Part shown: in pieces, positions 9,549 through 17,446 of the stretch
Position numbering within the stretch: position 1 is the first letter of the stretch
How the letters are laid out: every line of letters begins with the position of its first letter
NCBI RefSeq assembly: GCF_000341265.1
Contig: NZ_ANAE01000070.1
Coordinates: 9,010-47,417 of the forward strand
Length of the DNA stretch: 38,408 nt
Origin: Nocardiopsis prasina DSM 43845
GTDB taxonomy: Bacteria; Actinomycetota; Actinomycetes; Streptosporangiales; Streptosporangiaceae
Direction: 5' to 3'
The notes under the pieces: generated by a model
What the model was told of the DNA's origin: nothing
Database searches by the model: none
What the model saw: the letters and a program-made list of their open reading frames with translations, nothing else
Translations under genes and position numbers: made by a program

Positions 9549-10226
9549 ATGAAGGGACGTGTACTGGTTGTCGACGACGACCTCGCCCTCGCCGAGATGC
9601 TGGGCATCGTGTTGCGCGGTGAAGGGTTCGAGCCCTCGTTCGTCCACGACGGCGACAAGGCCCTCGAGGCCTTCCGCGAGACCAAGCCCGACCTGGTCCT
9701 CCTCGACCTGATGCTGCCCGGGGCCGACGGGATCGACGTCTGCCGTCAGATCCGCGCCGAGTCCGGGGTTCCCATCGTCATGCTCACCGCCAAGAGCGAC
9801 ACCGTCGACGTCGTCCTCGGCCTGGAGTCGGGCGCCGACGACTACATCGTCAAGCCCTTCAAGCCCAAGGAGCTCGTGGCCCGCGTGCGCGTGCGCCTGC
9901 GGCGCACCGAGGAGCCCGCGCCCGAGGTCCTCCAGATCGGGGACATCACCATCGACGTCGCCGGGCACGCCGTGCGCCGCGACGGCGAGCAGATCAGCCT
10001 CACCCCGCTGGAGTTCGACCTGCTGGTCGCCCTGGCCCGCAAGCCGCGCCAGGTCTTCACCCGCGAGGTCCTGTTGGAGCAGGTCTGGGGCTACCGCCAC
10101 GCCGCTGACACGCGCCTGGTCAACGTGCACGTGCAGCGCCTGCGCGCCAAGATCGAGAAGGACCCGGAGCACCCCGAGGTCGTCGTGACCGTCCGCGGCG
10201 TCGGCTACAAGGCCGGGACCGCCTGA
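9549..10226 (+). CDS. mtrA: MtrA two-component response regulator
   Basis: A 225-residue OmpR/PhoB-type response regulator almost co-linear with mycobacterial MtrA. The receiver domain (1-120) has the acidic pocket D9-D11, phosphoacceptor D53 in LVLLDLMLPG, and the lysine in IVKPFKPKEL. The winged-helix DNA-binding domain covers about 130-225, including SLTPLEFDLLVALARKPRQV and DTRLVNVHVQRLRAKIEKD. The start is ATG 9549, because the family begins with this MKGRVLVVDDD sequence; the longer frame from GTG 9471 adds 26 residues unlike the family. The ribosome site before 9549 is weak. MtrA controls cell division, cell-wall and developmental genes in actinobacteria. Confidence 0.97.
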   Translation: MKGRVLVVDDDLALAEMLGIVLRGEGFEPSFVHDGDKALEAFRETKPDLVLLDLMLPGADGIDVCRQIRAESGVPIVMLTAKSDTVDVVLGLESGADDYIVKPFKPKELVARVRVRLRRTEEPAPEVLQIGDITIDVAGHAVRRDGEQISLTPLEFDLLVALARKPRQVFTREVLLEQVWGYRHAADTRLVNVHVQRLRAKIEKDPEHPEVVVTVRGVGYKAGTA

Positions 10227-10242
10227 CCCGCTCGGGACCCAC

Positions 10243-12021
10243 ATGACCGCGTCCGAACCCGAGGAGGGGAGGGGAGCCGACTCCGAGGGGGAGCGGTCCG
10301 CCCCTCCCTCCGGCCTGCCCGAGAGCGGCGGCTGGCGGGAGAACAACACGGGCCTGACCCGTGCCTACCTCCTCGCCCAGCGCGCGGCCCGCGCGCTGGT
10401 GCGCGGGGCGCACACCAACTGGCGCCGCTCCCTGCACCTGCGGGTGATCAGCACGACCCTGGTCCTGTCGTTGCTGGTCATGGCGGGGCTGGGGTACGTG
10501 CTCATCTCCGAGGTGCGCAGCGGTCTGCTGGACGCCAAGACCAACGCCGCGGTCAACGACCACCGCGCGGGGCTCAGCTACGCGCTCGCGGAGCTCCAGG
10601 AGAACGAGATCGGTGACCGCAACCGTCTCCTGAACAACGTCGCCAGCGAGCTGACCAGCCGCAGCGGCGACACCGGTCTCTACAGCGTCTTCATCCTGCC
10701 GTCGGTGAGCGACGAACTCGGCTGGGCCACCGGCGAGGGCAGCGTCCCGCCGCGGCTGGTGGAGCAGGTCCGCCAGTCCGAGGTGTTCGACCAGCAGTAC
10801 CACACGTACACGCGCATCGACATGGAGGACGGTTCGGTCGAACCGGCCCTGGTCGTGGGCGCGCAGATCAACCAGGCCTACGAGCTCTACTACATCTTCC
10901 CGCTCCAGCACGAGCAGGAGATCCTGGACCTGGTGCAGGGGACGGTCGCCCTGGTCGCGGTTCTGCTGGTGATCCTCCTCGGGCTGATCGCGTTCATGAT
11001 CACCCGGCAGGTGGTCACACCGGTCCGCTCCGCCGCGCAGTCGGCCGAACGCCTGGCGGCCGGGGACCTCACCGAACGCATGACGGTGCAGGGCGAGGAC
11101 GACCTCGCCCGGCTCGCGATGTCCTTCAACGACATGGCGGGAAACCTCCAGGAGAAGATCCAGGAACTGGAGGAGCTGTCCAAGCTCCAGCGCCAGTTCG
11201 TCTCCGACGTCTCGCACGAGCTCCGGACGCCGCTCACCACCATCCGTATGGCCGGTGACCTCCTGTTCGACGACCGCGAGGAGCTGGACGTCTCCCACCG
11301 CCGGTCCGTGGAGCTGCTCCAGAGCCAGGTGGAACGGTTCGAGGAGCTTCTCGCCGACCTGCTGGAGATCAGCCGCCACGACGCCGGGGCCGCCACCCTG
11401 GGCACCGAGTCGGCGGACATCCGGGACTCCGTCATGAAGGCGGTGGGCGACGCCGAGCAGATCGCGGAGCGCCGGGGCATCAAGGTGATCCTGCGCCTGC
11501 CCGCGGACCCGGTGGTCGCCGAGTTCGACACCCGGCGGATCAACCGCATCCTGCGCAACCTGGTGGTCAACGCCATCGAGCACAGCGAGGGACGCGACGT
11601 GGTGGTGGCCGCCGCGGGCGACCGTGACGCCGTCGCCGTGGCCGTGCGCGACTACGGCGTGGGTCTCAAGGAGGGGGAGGAGCACCTGTGCTTCGACCGC
11701 TTCTGGCGGGCCGACTACTCGCGGGTGCGCACGACCGGCGGGACCGGTCTGGGCCTGTCCATCGCCAAGGAGGACGCCACCCTGCACGGCGGCTGGCTCC
11801 AGGCCTGGGGCCTGCCCGGCCAGGGCTCCCAGTTCCGGCTCTCCCTGCCCCGCCAGTCCGGCGCCGAGCTGCGCGGTTCACCGCTGCCGCTGGTGCCGCC
11901 GGAGATCGCGCTGGGCCGCAACTACCCGCCCTTCGGTGACAAGGACGGCGCAAACGGGACCGAGGACGTGCGGGCTCCGGACCGGGGCCGGTTCGGACCC
12001 GACGAGGAGGAGGCGCTGTGA
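10243..12021 (+). CDS. mtrB: MtrB sensor histidine kinase
   Basis: A 592-residue membrane histidine kinase, the partner of MtrA. An N-terminal cytosolic extension of about 65 residues precedes TM1 (68-89); an extracytoplasmic sensor follows, then TM2 (about 233-255), a HAMP domain, the H-box FVSDVSHELRTPLTT with phosphorylated H325, the N-box LRNLVVNAIEHSEG, and the G boxes DYGVGL and TGGTGLGLSIAKED. The C-terminus has about 60 extra charged residues after the kinase core. It begins 16 bp after mtrA and its stop overlaps the lpqB start by four bases (GTGA), so the three genes form an operon. Confidence 0.97.
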   Translation: MTASEPEEGRGADSEGERSAPPSGLPESGGWRENNTGLTRAYLLAQRAARALVRGAHTNWRRSLHLRVISTTLVLSLLVMAGLGYVLISEVRSGLLDAKTNAAVNDHRAGLSYALAELQENEIGDRNRLLNNVASELTSRSGDTGLYSVFILPSVSDELGWATGEGSVPPRLVEQVRQSEVFDQQYHTYTRIDMEDGSVEPALVVGAQINQAYELYYIFPLQHEQEILDLVQGTVALVAVLLVILLGLIAFMITRQVVTPVRSAAQSAERLAAGDLTERMTVQGEDDLARLAMSFNDMAGNLQEKIQELEELSKLQRQFVSDVSHELRTPLTTIRMAGDLLFDDREELDVSHRRSVELLQSQVERFEELLADLLEISRHDAGAATLGTESADIRDSVMKAVGDAEQIAERRGIKVILRLPADPVVAEFDTRRINRILRNLVVNAIEHSEGRDVVVAAAGDRDAVAVAVRDYGVGLKEGEEHLCFDRFWRADYSRVRTTGGTGLGLSIAKEDATLHGGWLQAWGLPGQGSQFRLSLPRQSGAELRGSPLPLVPPEIALGRNYPPFGDKDGANGTEDVRAPDRGRFGPDEEEAL

Positions 12022-13922
12022 GCGACGTGGAGCGCCCGGGACGACTGGTCCGGGCCGCGCGGACCATCGCGGCCGGAACTCTCGCCTGTGTGTCCCTGGC
12101 GGCCTGTGCGAGTGTTCCCATGACCGGCCCCGTGGTCCCGAGTGAGGGCGGGGACGGCTCCGGTGACCCCTATGGCGGCTACGTGCGGCTCCTGCCCGCC
12201 GGTCCGCAGCCCGGGGTCGAGCCCGAGGGGCTGATCGACGGGTTCCTCAAGGACCTCGGCAGCTTCGAGGAGGACCACAAGGCCGCCCGCAGCTACATGC
12301 TCCCCGAGCAGAGCGAGGAGTGGACACCGGACGCCGCAGTCCGGGTCTTCTCCGACCTCGACGCCGTGGACATGGACTCCGAGGTCTCCGCGGACGGCCT
12401 CAGCGCCACCGTGCGCATCCGCAGCAACGAGATCGCCAGCATCGACGAGAGCGGCAAGTACGTTCCGGCCGAGACGGGAACCATGCTGGAGGAGACGTTC
12501 ACCCTCGCCAAGGAGGGGGACGACCCCGAGGGCGAGTGGCGCATCCAGGACCTGCCGGACGAGATCATCCTCAGCCAGCTGGACGTGGAGCGCACCTACC
12601 GCCCGTTCAACCTGTACTTCTTCAACCCGGCGGGGACGGCCCTGGTGCCGGACCCGGTGTACCTGCCCGTGAGCACCGACCAGCTGGCCGAACGCCTGCT
12701 GCGCAAGCTCATCGGCGGCCCCACCGACTGGCTGGCCCCGGCCGTGCTGTCCGCCTTCCCCGAGGGGACCGCGCCCCGGCTGGAGATCGACGCCGAACGC
12801 GCGGTCATCAACATCAACGGCCAGAACGAGGCCGACGAGTACGGCATGGGCGCCCAGATCGCCTGGACCCTGCGCCAGCTCCCCGAGATCCAGGAGTTCA
12901 CCCTCAGGATCAACGGCGAGGAGGTGAGCTTCCCGCAGTCCGACGGCGACAGCTCCGACCGCCCCCGCCCGGGCAGCGACTACTGGTCGAGAGTGAGCCC
13001 CGGGGCCACCTTCTCCGGTGTCCACGCCTACTACACGCACGAGGGCCAGCTGTGGTCGGCGGCCGACTGGGACGCCGACAACTTCAACGACGCCGAGCGG
13101 GTCGCCGGCCCCCTGGGCGCGGGCGAGGTCCGGCTCGACCGGTTCGCGGTCTCGCTGGACGAGAGCACCATCGCGGGCATCACCCTGGGCGGCCGCGAGG
13201 TGGTCACCAGCTTCGCCAGCCCCGGCGCCCAGACCCAGGAGGTGCTCAGCGACGGCGTGTTCACCGAACTGTCCTGGGACGTGAACGGCGACCTCTGGGT
13301 GGTCGAGGAGACCGGAGACGGGAGCCGTCCCGACGACGGGGACGACGAAGAGGACGCGCCCCGCGCCGACGAGGAACCCGGAACCCAGGGCTCGGCCGAG
13401 GAGGACCCGCCCGCACCCGGGGACACCGCGCTGTGGTTGCTCCGCGACGGGGACGAGGTGGTCCAGGCCGAGGTCAGGGGCCTGCGGGACCAGTCGCTCG
13501 TGCACTTCAGGATCTCCCGTGACGGTGCCCGCGCCGCCGTGGTCACCGAACGCGACGGAGAGCGCTCGCTCCAGGTCGGCCGGGTGGTGGAGAACGAGGA
13601 CGGCCAGGTGTCCGTCGGCGCCTTCATCAGCCTCGCCGACCAGGAACTCGAGGACATCACCAGCATCGCCTGGCGTTCGAGCGACCAGCTGGTCGTCCTG
13701 GGCAGTAGGGACGGCGGCACCACGCAGGCCCTGTTCGTCTCCCTGGACGGCGGGACGCCCGCCGCCAGCGCGGGAGCCCCGGTCGCCGGGATGATCTCCA
13801 TCTCCGGTGCCCCCGGCCAGCCGCTGCTCGCGGGGTCTGACGACGGCAACATCTGGGTGTCCAACGACCCCCTGAACTGGCAGAACGTGGTGGAGGGCGG
13901 CTCGCCCACCTTCCCGGGCTGA
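12018..13922 (+). CDS. lpqB: LpqB lipoprotein, accessory to MtrAB
   Basis: A 634-residue exported lipoprotein. The lipobox LAAC has its Cys at residue 30, followed by ASVPMTGPV, close to the usual LpqB start. A GerMN domain lies at roughly residues 190-310 and a LpqB-type beta-propeller region fills the remainder. An acidic low-complexity insert rich in Asp/Glu is present near residues 435-475, inside the propeller region. LpqB modulates MtrB sensing in mycobacteria and is coded beside mtrAB in most actinobacteria. The GTG start overlaps the mtrB stop (GTGA), indicating translational coupling. Confidence 0.96.
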   Translation: MSDVERPGRLVRAARTIAAGTLACVSLAACASVPMTGPVVPSEGGDGSGDPYGGYVRLLPAGPQPGVEPEGLIDGFLKDLGSFEEDHKAARSYMLPEQSEEWTPDAAVRVFSDLDAVDMDSEVSADGLSATVRIRSNEIASIDESGKYVPAETGTMLEETFTLAKEGDDPEGEWRIQDLPDEIILSQLDVERTYRPFNLYFFNPAGTALVPDPVYLPVSTDQLAERLLRKLIGGPTDWLAPAVLSAFPEGTAPRLEIDAERAVININGQNEADEYGMGAQIAWTLRQLPEIQEFTLRINGEEVSFPQSDGDSSDRPRPGSDYWSRVSPGATFSGVHAYYTHEGQLWSAADWDADNFNDAERVAGPLGAGEVRLDRFAVSLDESTIAGITLGGREVVTSFASPGAQTQEVLSDGVFTELSWDVNGDLWVVEETGDGSRPDDGDDEEDAPRADEEPGTQGSAEEDPPAPGDTALWLLRDGDEVVQAEVRGLRDQSLVHFRISRDGARAAVVTERDGERSLQVGRVVENEDGQVSVGAFISLADQELEDITSIAWRSSDQLVVLGSRDGGTTQALFVSLDGGTPAASAGAPVAGMISISGAPGQPLLAGSDDGNIWVSNDPLNWQNVVEGGSPTFPG

Positions 13923-13997
13923 GCGCTTCCGGCTCGGTTGTCCACAGGCCGCGATCCCGCACTGGCGCCCGGGGCCCGCGCCGCACAAGCTGGAAGC

Positions 13998-15080
13998 ATG
14001 AACCCGACCGGTGCCCCTCGCGGGCGGCGATGGCTCGGCGCGCTCCTGCGGGCGCTCCGGCTGGTCTCCGCCCTCCTCGACCCCCTCACGGAACTCGTGC
14101 AGCGCCGGGACTGCGCGGGCTGCTCCGGCCCCGGCGACCCCCTGTGCGCCGCCTGTCGCGCTCAACTGGACCACCGGCCGCACCGGGCGCGCGGACGAGA
14201 ACGCTGTCCGCCGGTCTGGGCCGTCGGGCCGTACGCGGGACGCCACCGCCGGATCCTGCTCGCCCTCAAGCACGGAGGCGAGCGCCGTCTGACGCGGTTC
14301 CTGGGGGAGCGGATGGCCGTCGCCTACCGCGCCTCGGGCTGGGCGGCCCCGGACACGCTCCTGGTGCCGGTACCGGCGCGCGGGGGCGCGTCCCCCGGGC
14401 GGAACCCCGTCCTGGGCCTGGCGGGCGCCTGCGCTCACGAGGTGGGTCCCACCGGTTCGGCCGGGGTGGCGCCGGTGCTCCGCTACCGGCGCCGAGCCCG
14501 CCCCCAGGTGGGGCTGTGCCGCGCGGACCGCCTGGACAACCGGGTGGACGCCTTCACCGCCGAACCCCGGAAGCCCGGCGGGCCGTGGAAGGGTTGGCGG
14601 TGCCGGGTGGGCCAGCGCCGGACGGAACGGCACGGTGTGCCCGGACTCAGGGCCGAGCGTCATCCGACGAACGGACCACGCGCGGCTCCACAGGACGACG
14701 TGTCCACGGCGGCAGTCCGGAACGCGGGTGGGAGTCCGCCCCCGGTGGCGCGGGGTGACCGAACGGGTGACCTGACGGCGGAACCCCGAAAGCCCGGTGG
14801 GCCGTGGAGGGCGTGGCAGCGCCGGGGCCGCTCGGGAGAGCCCCCGGAACGCGCGGACGGGCCGGTGGGCGGGCGCTGGGACGTTCGCGGGCGTCGGGTG
14901 GTCGTGGTGGACGACGTGCTCACCACGGGGGCGACGGTGGAGGAGGCGACCCGGGCGCTGCGCGCCGAGGGTGCGAGGGTGGTGGGCGCCCTGGTGTTCG
15001 CGGAACGGGACCGGGTTCCGGACCGTCCCGGTTCGGGATTGGGGAGCAGGTCGGAAAGAAGGTTTTACAAACCCCCCTGA
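13998..15080 (+). CDS. ComF family phosphoribosyltransferase-like protein with large internal insertion
   Basis: A 360-residue ComF-like protein; family members are usually about 230-260 residues. An N-terminal four-cysteine zinc knuckle (C39, C42, C50, C53) and the PRTase signature VVVVDDVLTTGAT (about 301-313) are present, together with LLVPVPARGG and RRRARPQVGLCRADRLDN. Roughly 100 extra residues (about 190-290), rich in Arg, Pro and Gly, separate RADRLDN from the PRTase motif and contain a duplicated TAEPRKPGGPW segment. ATG 13998 is preferred over TTG 13938 because the zinc knuckle spacing then looks normal. It lies 75 bp after lpqB. The role in non-competent actinobacteria is unclear; ComF proteins are linked to DNA uptake or nucleotide metabolism. 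Confidence 0.85.
   Translation: MNPTGAPRGRRWLGALLRALRLVSALLDPLTELVQRRDCAGCSGPGDPLCAACRAQLDHRPHRARGRERCPPVWAVGPYAGRHRRILLALKHGGERRLTRFLGERMAVAYRASGWAAPDTLLVPVPARGGASPGRNPVLGLAGACAHEVGPTGSAGVAPVLRYRRRARPQVGLCRADRLDNRVDAFTAEPRKPGGPWKGWRCRVGQRRTERHGVPGLRAERHPTNGPRAAPQDDVSTAAVRNAGGSPPPVARGDRTGDLTAEPRKPGGPWRAWQRRGRSGEPPERADGPVGGRWDVRGRRVVVVDDVLTTGATVEEATRALRAEGARVVGALVFAERDRVPDRPGSGLGSRSERRFYKPP
14562..14607 (+). repeat. Direct repeat copy 1 inside the ComF-like gene
   Basis: A 46-bp segment starting GAACCCCGGAAGCCCGG that recurs at 14781-14826 with about 80% identity. The copies are 219 bp (73 codons) apart, so both are read in the same frame and encode AEPRKPGGPW-type peptides. It lies within the insertion that separates the conserved halves of the ComF-like protein. 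Confidence 0.8.
14781..14826 (+). repeat. Direct repeat copy 2 inside the ComF-like gene
   Basis: Second copy of the 46-bp segment at 14562-14607, beginning GAACCCCGAAAGCCCGG. It precedes the PRTase motif by about 80 bp. Confidence 0.8.
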
Positions 15081-15112
15081 TCGGGCGAAACATGCCTGTT
15101 CGCAAGGGTTTG
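15068..15112 (+). terminator. Two-level hairpin over the end of the ComF-like gene
   Basis: Outer arms CAAACCC (15068-15074) and GGGTTTG (15106-15112) enclose inner arms GCGAA (15085-15089) and TTCGC (15099-15103). The stop codon of the ComF-like gene lies inside. It may terminate the mtrAB operon or be the start of a structured leader. Confidence 0.45.
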
Positions 15113-15853
15113 CGGCGCTTGTCGACCGCTTGGTACCCCGTTCGCTACCTGACATCCGGGCTGGGACAGGTTACGGTCCAGGTATGGCACCCGTCCGGGT
15201 CCGTGGTTGCGCCGGATACACAGTGCTCCCGGGAACACCGTGGAGCGCATCCGGCAAGCCGATGCCAGGCGCAGGCGAAACGGCCCACGTAAGGCGACTT
15301 TTCGTCGACCGATCACGGTGCGCCTTAGAGGTAAGCCCTGCCCCGCTGAGGGTCCCGATGTCCCTCATGACCGGGAGAAGAGCAGTAGTCGCGTACAAGA
15401 GCGGCGACACTCTCAGCAGGCGGATGTGGGGACGAAGACCAGGTCGGCCGGACGGGTGGCATGCCGACGTTGGGGGGTTCGTCGTGCCCGGGACGCAGGT
15501 CCCGGGGACGCGGGCCCCCACACGGTTCCCCGACACCGCCTCGGCCCTCTCCCTCCCGGAGCTTCCCGGGCCCCGACCGATCCCGCCCGGTCTTCGCCGT
15601 TTGGTGGGCGACTCACCCCGATCGAGTCATATTTCCTTCTTTCCCGTCCGAAGGCCCCGGCCAATCGTGTCCCTGGGGCGCGTGATGACCCTGCCTCTGA
15701 TGGGTATACGCATTTCCAACCGAGCGGTGTCCCTCAAGCGAACGGGGCACGAACGGAAGGAGGGCCGACGCGTCACACCCTCCCCGCCGTGGGAGGGGAG
15801 CAGAGCCAGCCTGGCCGTCGCCTTCACGACGGCCACGCGATGAAGGGGGTCCT
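15081..15853 (+). promoter_or_regulatory. Long non-coding leader region upstream of hpf
   Basis: A 773-bp stretch without a convincing gene; short open frames here have no ribosome sites and no recognisable domains. GGGTAT at 15702-15707 resembles the -10 of stress sigma factors, but no -35 fits at the usual spacing. GC is lower around 15610-15720. The hpf promoter and perhaps an untranslated regulatory RNA should lie here. Confidence 0.45.
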
Positions 15854-16525
15854 ATGGACATCATCGTCAAAGGTCGACGCACTGGTGTGAGTGAGAAGTT
15901 CCGACAGCACGTCGAGAACAAGCTCGACAGGCTCTCCAAGTGGGAGCGCAAGGGCATGAGCGTCGATGTGGAGGTGTCCCAGGAGCGCAACCCCAAGCTC
16001 GCCGACGTCCGCGAGCGGGTTGAACTGACCATCCACTCGGACGGCCCGGTCATCCGGAGCGAGGCCGCGTCCGTGGACCGTCACGGCGCTCTCGACCTCG
16101 CGATCGACAAGATCGAGGCCCGCCTCCGCAAGTCCGCGGACCGCCGCAAGGTGCACCGCGGAAACCACACTCCCGTCTCCGTCGCGGCCGCCACGGCCGA
16201 CCTCCCCGGAGACCTGCCCTCATCCGTCCAGACGGTCACCCAGGCTCCCCCGGCCCAGCGCGGTGACGAGGAGGCGATCGACGGCGTCGCTCTCGACGGC
16301 CGCTTCTCCGACGAGTTCGTGGAACTCGACACCCAGGGGGAGACCCCCGTGGTCGTCCGCGAGAAGTTCCACCGTGCCAAGCCGATGAGCATCGACCAGG
16401 CGTTGATGGAGATGGAACTCGTCGGACACGACTTCTACCTCTTCCATGACGAGGTCAAGGACACCCCGAGCGTCGTCTACCGGCGCAAGGGCTTCAACTA
16501 CGGCGTCCTTCGTCTCGTGGACTAG
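15854..16525 (+). CDS. hpf: Ribosome hibernation promoting factor, long form
   Basis: A 223-residue long-form HPF. The N-terminal YfiA/HPF domain (about 1-105) starts MDIIVKGRRTGVSEKF and contains the basic helix region RLRKSADRRKVHRGNH. A linker of about 55 residues joins the C-terminal dimerisation domain (about 165-223), seen as VVREKFHRAKPMSIDQALME through VYRRKGFNYGVLRLVD. Long HPF dimerises 70S ribosomes to 100S particles in stationary phase or stress. GAAGGGGG at 15842-15849 is a good ribosome site for the ATG. A strong terminator follows. Confidence 0.96.
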   Translation: MDIIVKGRRTGVSEKFRQHVENKLDRLSKWERKGMSVDVEVSQERNPKLADVRERVELTIHSDGPVIRSEAASVDRHGALDLAIDKIEARLRKSADRRKVHRGNHTPVSVAAATADLPGDLPSSVQTVTQAPPAQRGDEEAIDGVALDGRFSDEFVELDTQGETPVVVREKFHRAKPMSIDQALMEMELVGHDFYLFHDEVKDTPSVVYRRKGFNYGVLRLVD

Positions 16526-16576
16526 TCCACGCGGTCCTCGTCCCCGACGCCCCCGCACGGAGGTGGACTGAACAGT

Positions 16577-16609
16577 CGTCGCGGCGGGCCCGAGCGGCCC
16601 GCCGCGACG
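16577..16609. terminator. Strong bidirectional terminator
   Basis: Perfect 14-bp inverted repeat (CGTCGCGGCGGGCC / GGCCCGCCGCGACG) with a 5-base loop. It lies 51 bp after the hpf stop and 7 bp before the stop of the convergent small membrane protein gene, so it can serve both. Confidence 0.88.
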
Positions 16610-16616
16610 CGTGTGG

Positions 16617-17117
16617 TCAGGCCCTGCGCGGGTGCTTGATGCGGTGGAGCGGGGTCTGGTGCGGCTCCTCCGCCTCCAGGCGCGGCGGGTCCAGCACCAC
16701 GTCGCTGAGGATGTCGAACGCCACCGCCACGACGGCGGCGGCGACCATCAGGACCACCCCGACGACCAGCAGCGGCACCGACCCGCCCAGGACCAGTGCC
16801 AGGCCGCCGAGGCCGAAGCCCACCACGGCCAGGGCGACGCAGGCCCACGACGCCGCGCTGCCCCGGTGCCCGTTGGACGGGGCCAGTGAACCGCCCTGGC
16901 GCTGGAAGCCCCGGATGCGCCCGTTCCGGTCCTGGTCGTCGCCCGTGGGCCGGTACTGCTCCCACGCGAGTCCCGGATCCTCGTCGTCGCGGGGCCCGAG
17001 CACGGTGGGCCGCCGTCCGTGGAGGAACTCGTCCACGGCGTCGTCCGGAGTCCTGGACAACCGGGGAGTTCCGGTGCCGGTCGTCTCTGTGGGCTCACGC
17101 TCTCTTCTGGTTCGCAT
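16617..17117 (-). CDS. Small two-helix membrane protein, function unknown
   Basis: A 166-residue protein with a charged N-terminal half (about residues 1-82, rich in Arg, Asp and Gly), then two membrane helices (WACVALAVVGFGLGGLALVL and VPLLVVGVVLMVAAAVVAVAF) and a basic tail ending HRIKHPRRA. The HRGSAASW sequence just before the first helix loosely resembles the HGxxPAAW motif of small actinobacterial membrane proteins, but only three positions match. The start at ATG 17117 is chosen because AGGGGG lies 6 bases upstream; the frame extends further but without support. It is convergent with hpf and divergent from secA. I do not recognise a function. Confidence 0.75.
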   Translation of the reverse strand: MRTRREREPTETTGTGTPRLSRTPDDAVDEFLHGRRPTVLGPRDDEDPGLAWEQYRPTGDDQDRNGRIRGFQRQGGSLAPSNGHRGSAASWACVALAVVGFGLGGLALVLGGSVPLLVVGVVLMVAAAVVAVAFDILSDVVLDPPRLEAEEPHQTPLHRIKHPRRA

Positions 17118-17446
17118 GGTGGTCCCCCTGGGAACACGGTCGGGTTCGGTGGAGTTTCGCCCGAACCGACGGAAAGGGTCGGCCGAAACCACCGCTCTCT
17201 CCCTTTGAACTACCCGGAACAATGCGCGACTCTGCACGAATGATCACGAAAAAGGTGGGAACATCCAGGCCCGTCCCGCTCGTTTGTCCAGAGGACGGGA
17301 AGCGGTTCCGGGTCCTCTAGGATGTAGGCCCGAGGACCCAGGATTGACCCCTGACCTCCGTGGCCATGGGAAGCGGTCAGCGGGCCTAGATCTGACTCTC
17401 CACCCCCCGGTGGAGCCAACCGCGATCTGCGAGGAGCGCATAGGAA
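17118..17446. promoter_or_regulatory. Divergent region between the small membrane protein gene and secA
   Basis: A 329-bp non-coding region. TAGGAT at 17318-17323 could be a -10 for secA but no good -35 lies 16-18 bases upstream; TTGACC at 17344-17349 lacks a matching -10. No recognisable RNA element was seen. Confidence 0.4.

Noticed and set aside
15068..15112. 6C-type small RNA
   Set aside because: A run of six C is present in the first hairpin, but the second C-rich loop that defines this RNA was not found.
15702..15707. Stress sigma factor promoter for hpf (GGGTAT)
   Set aside because: No GNNT-type -35 box at a spacing of 14-16 bases; only a -10-like sequence.
15081..15853. c-di-AMP (ydaO) riboswitch in the hpf leader
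   Set aside because: The conserved GGGGGAACC-type blocks were not found.
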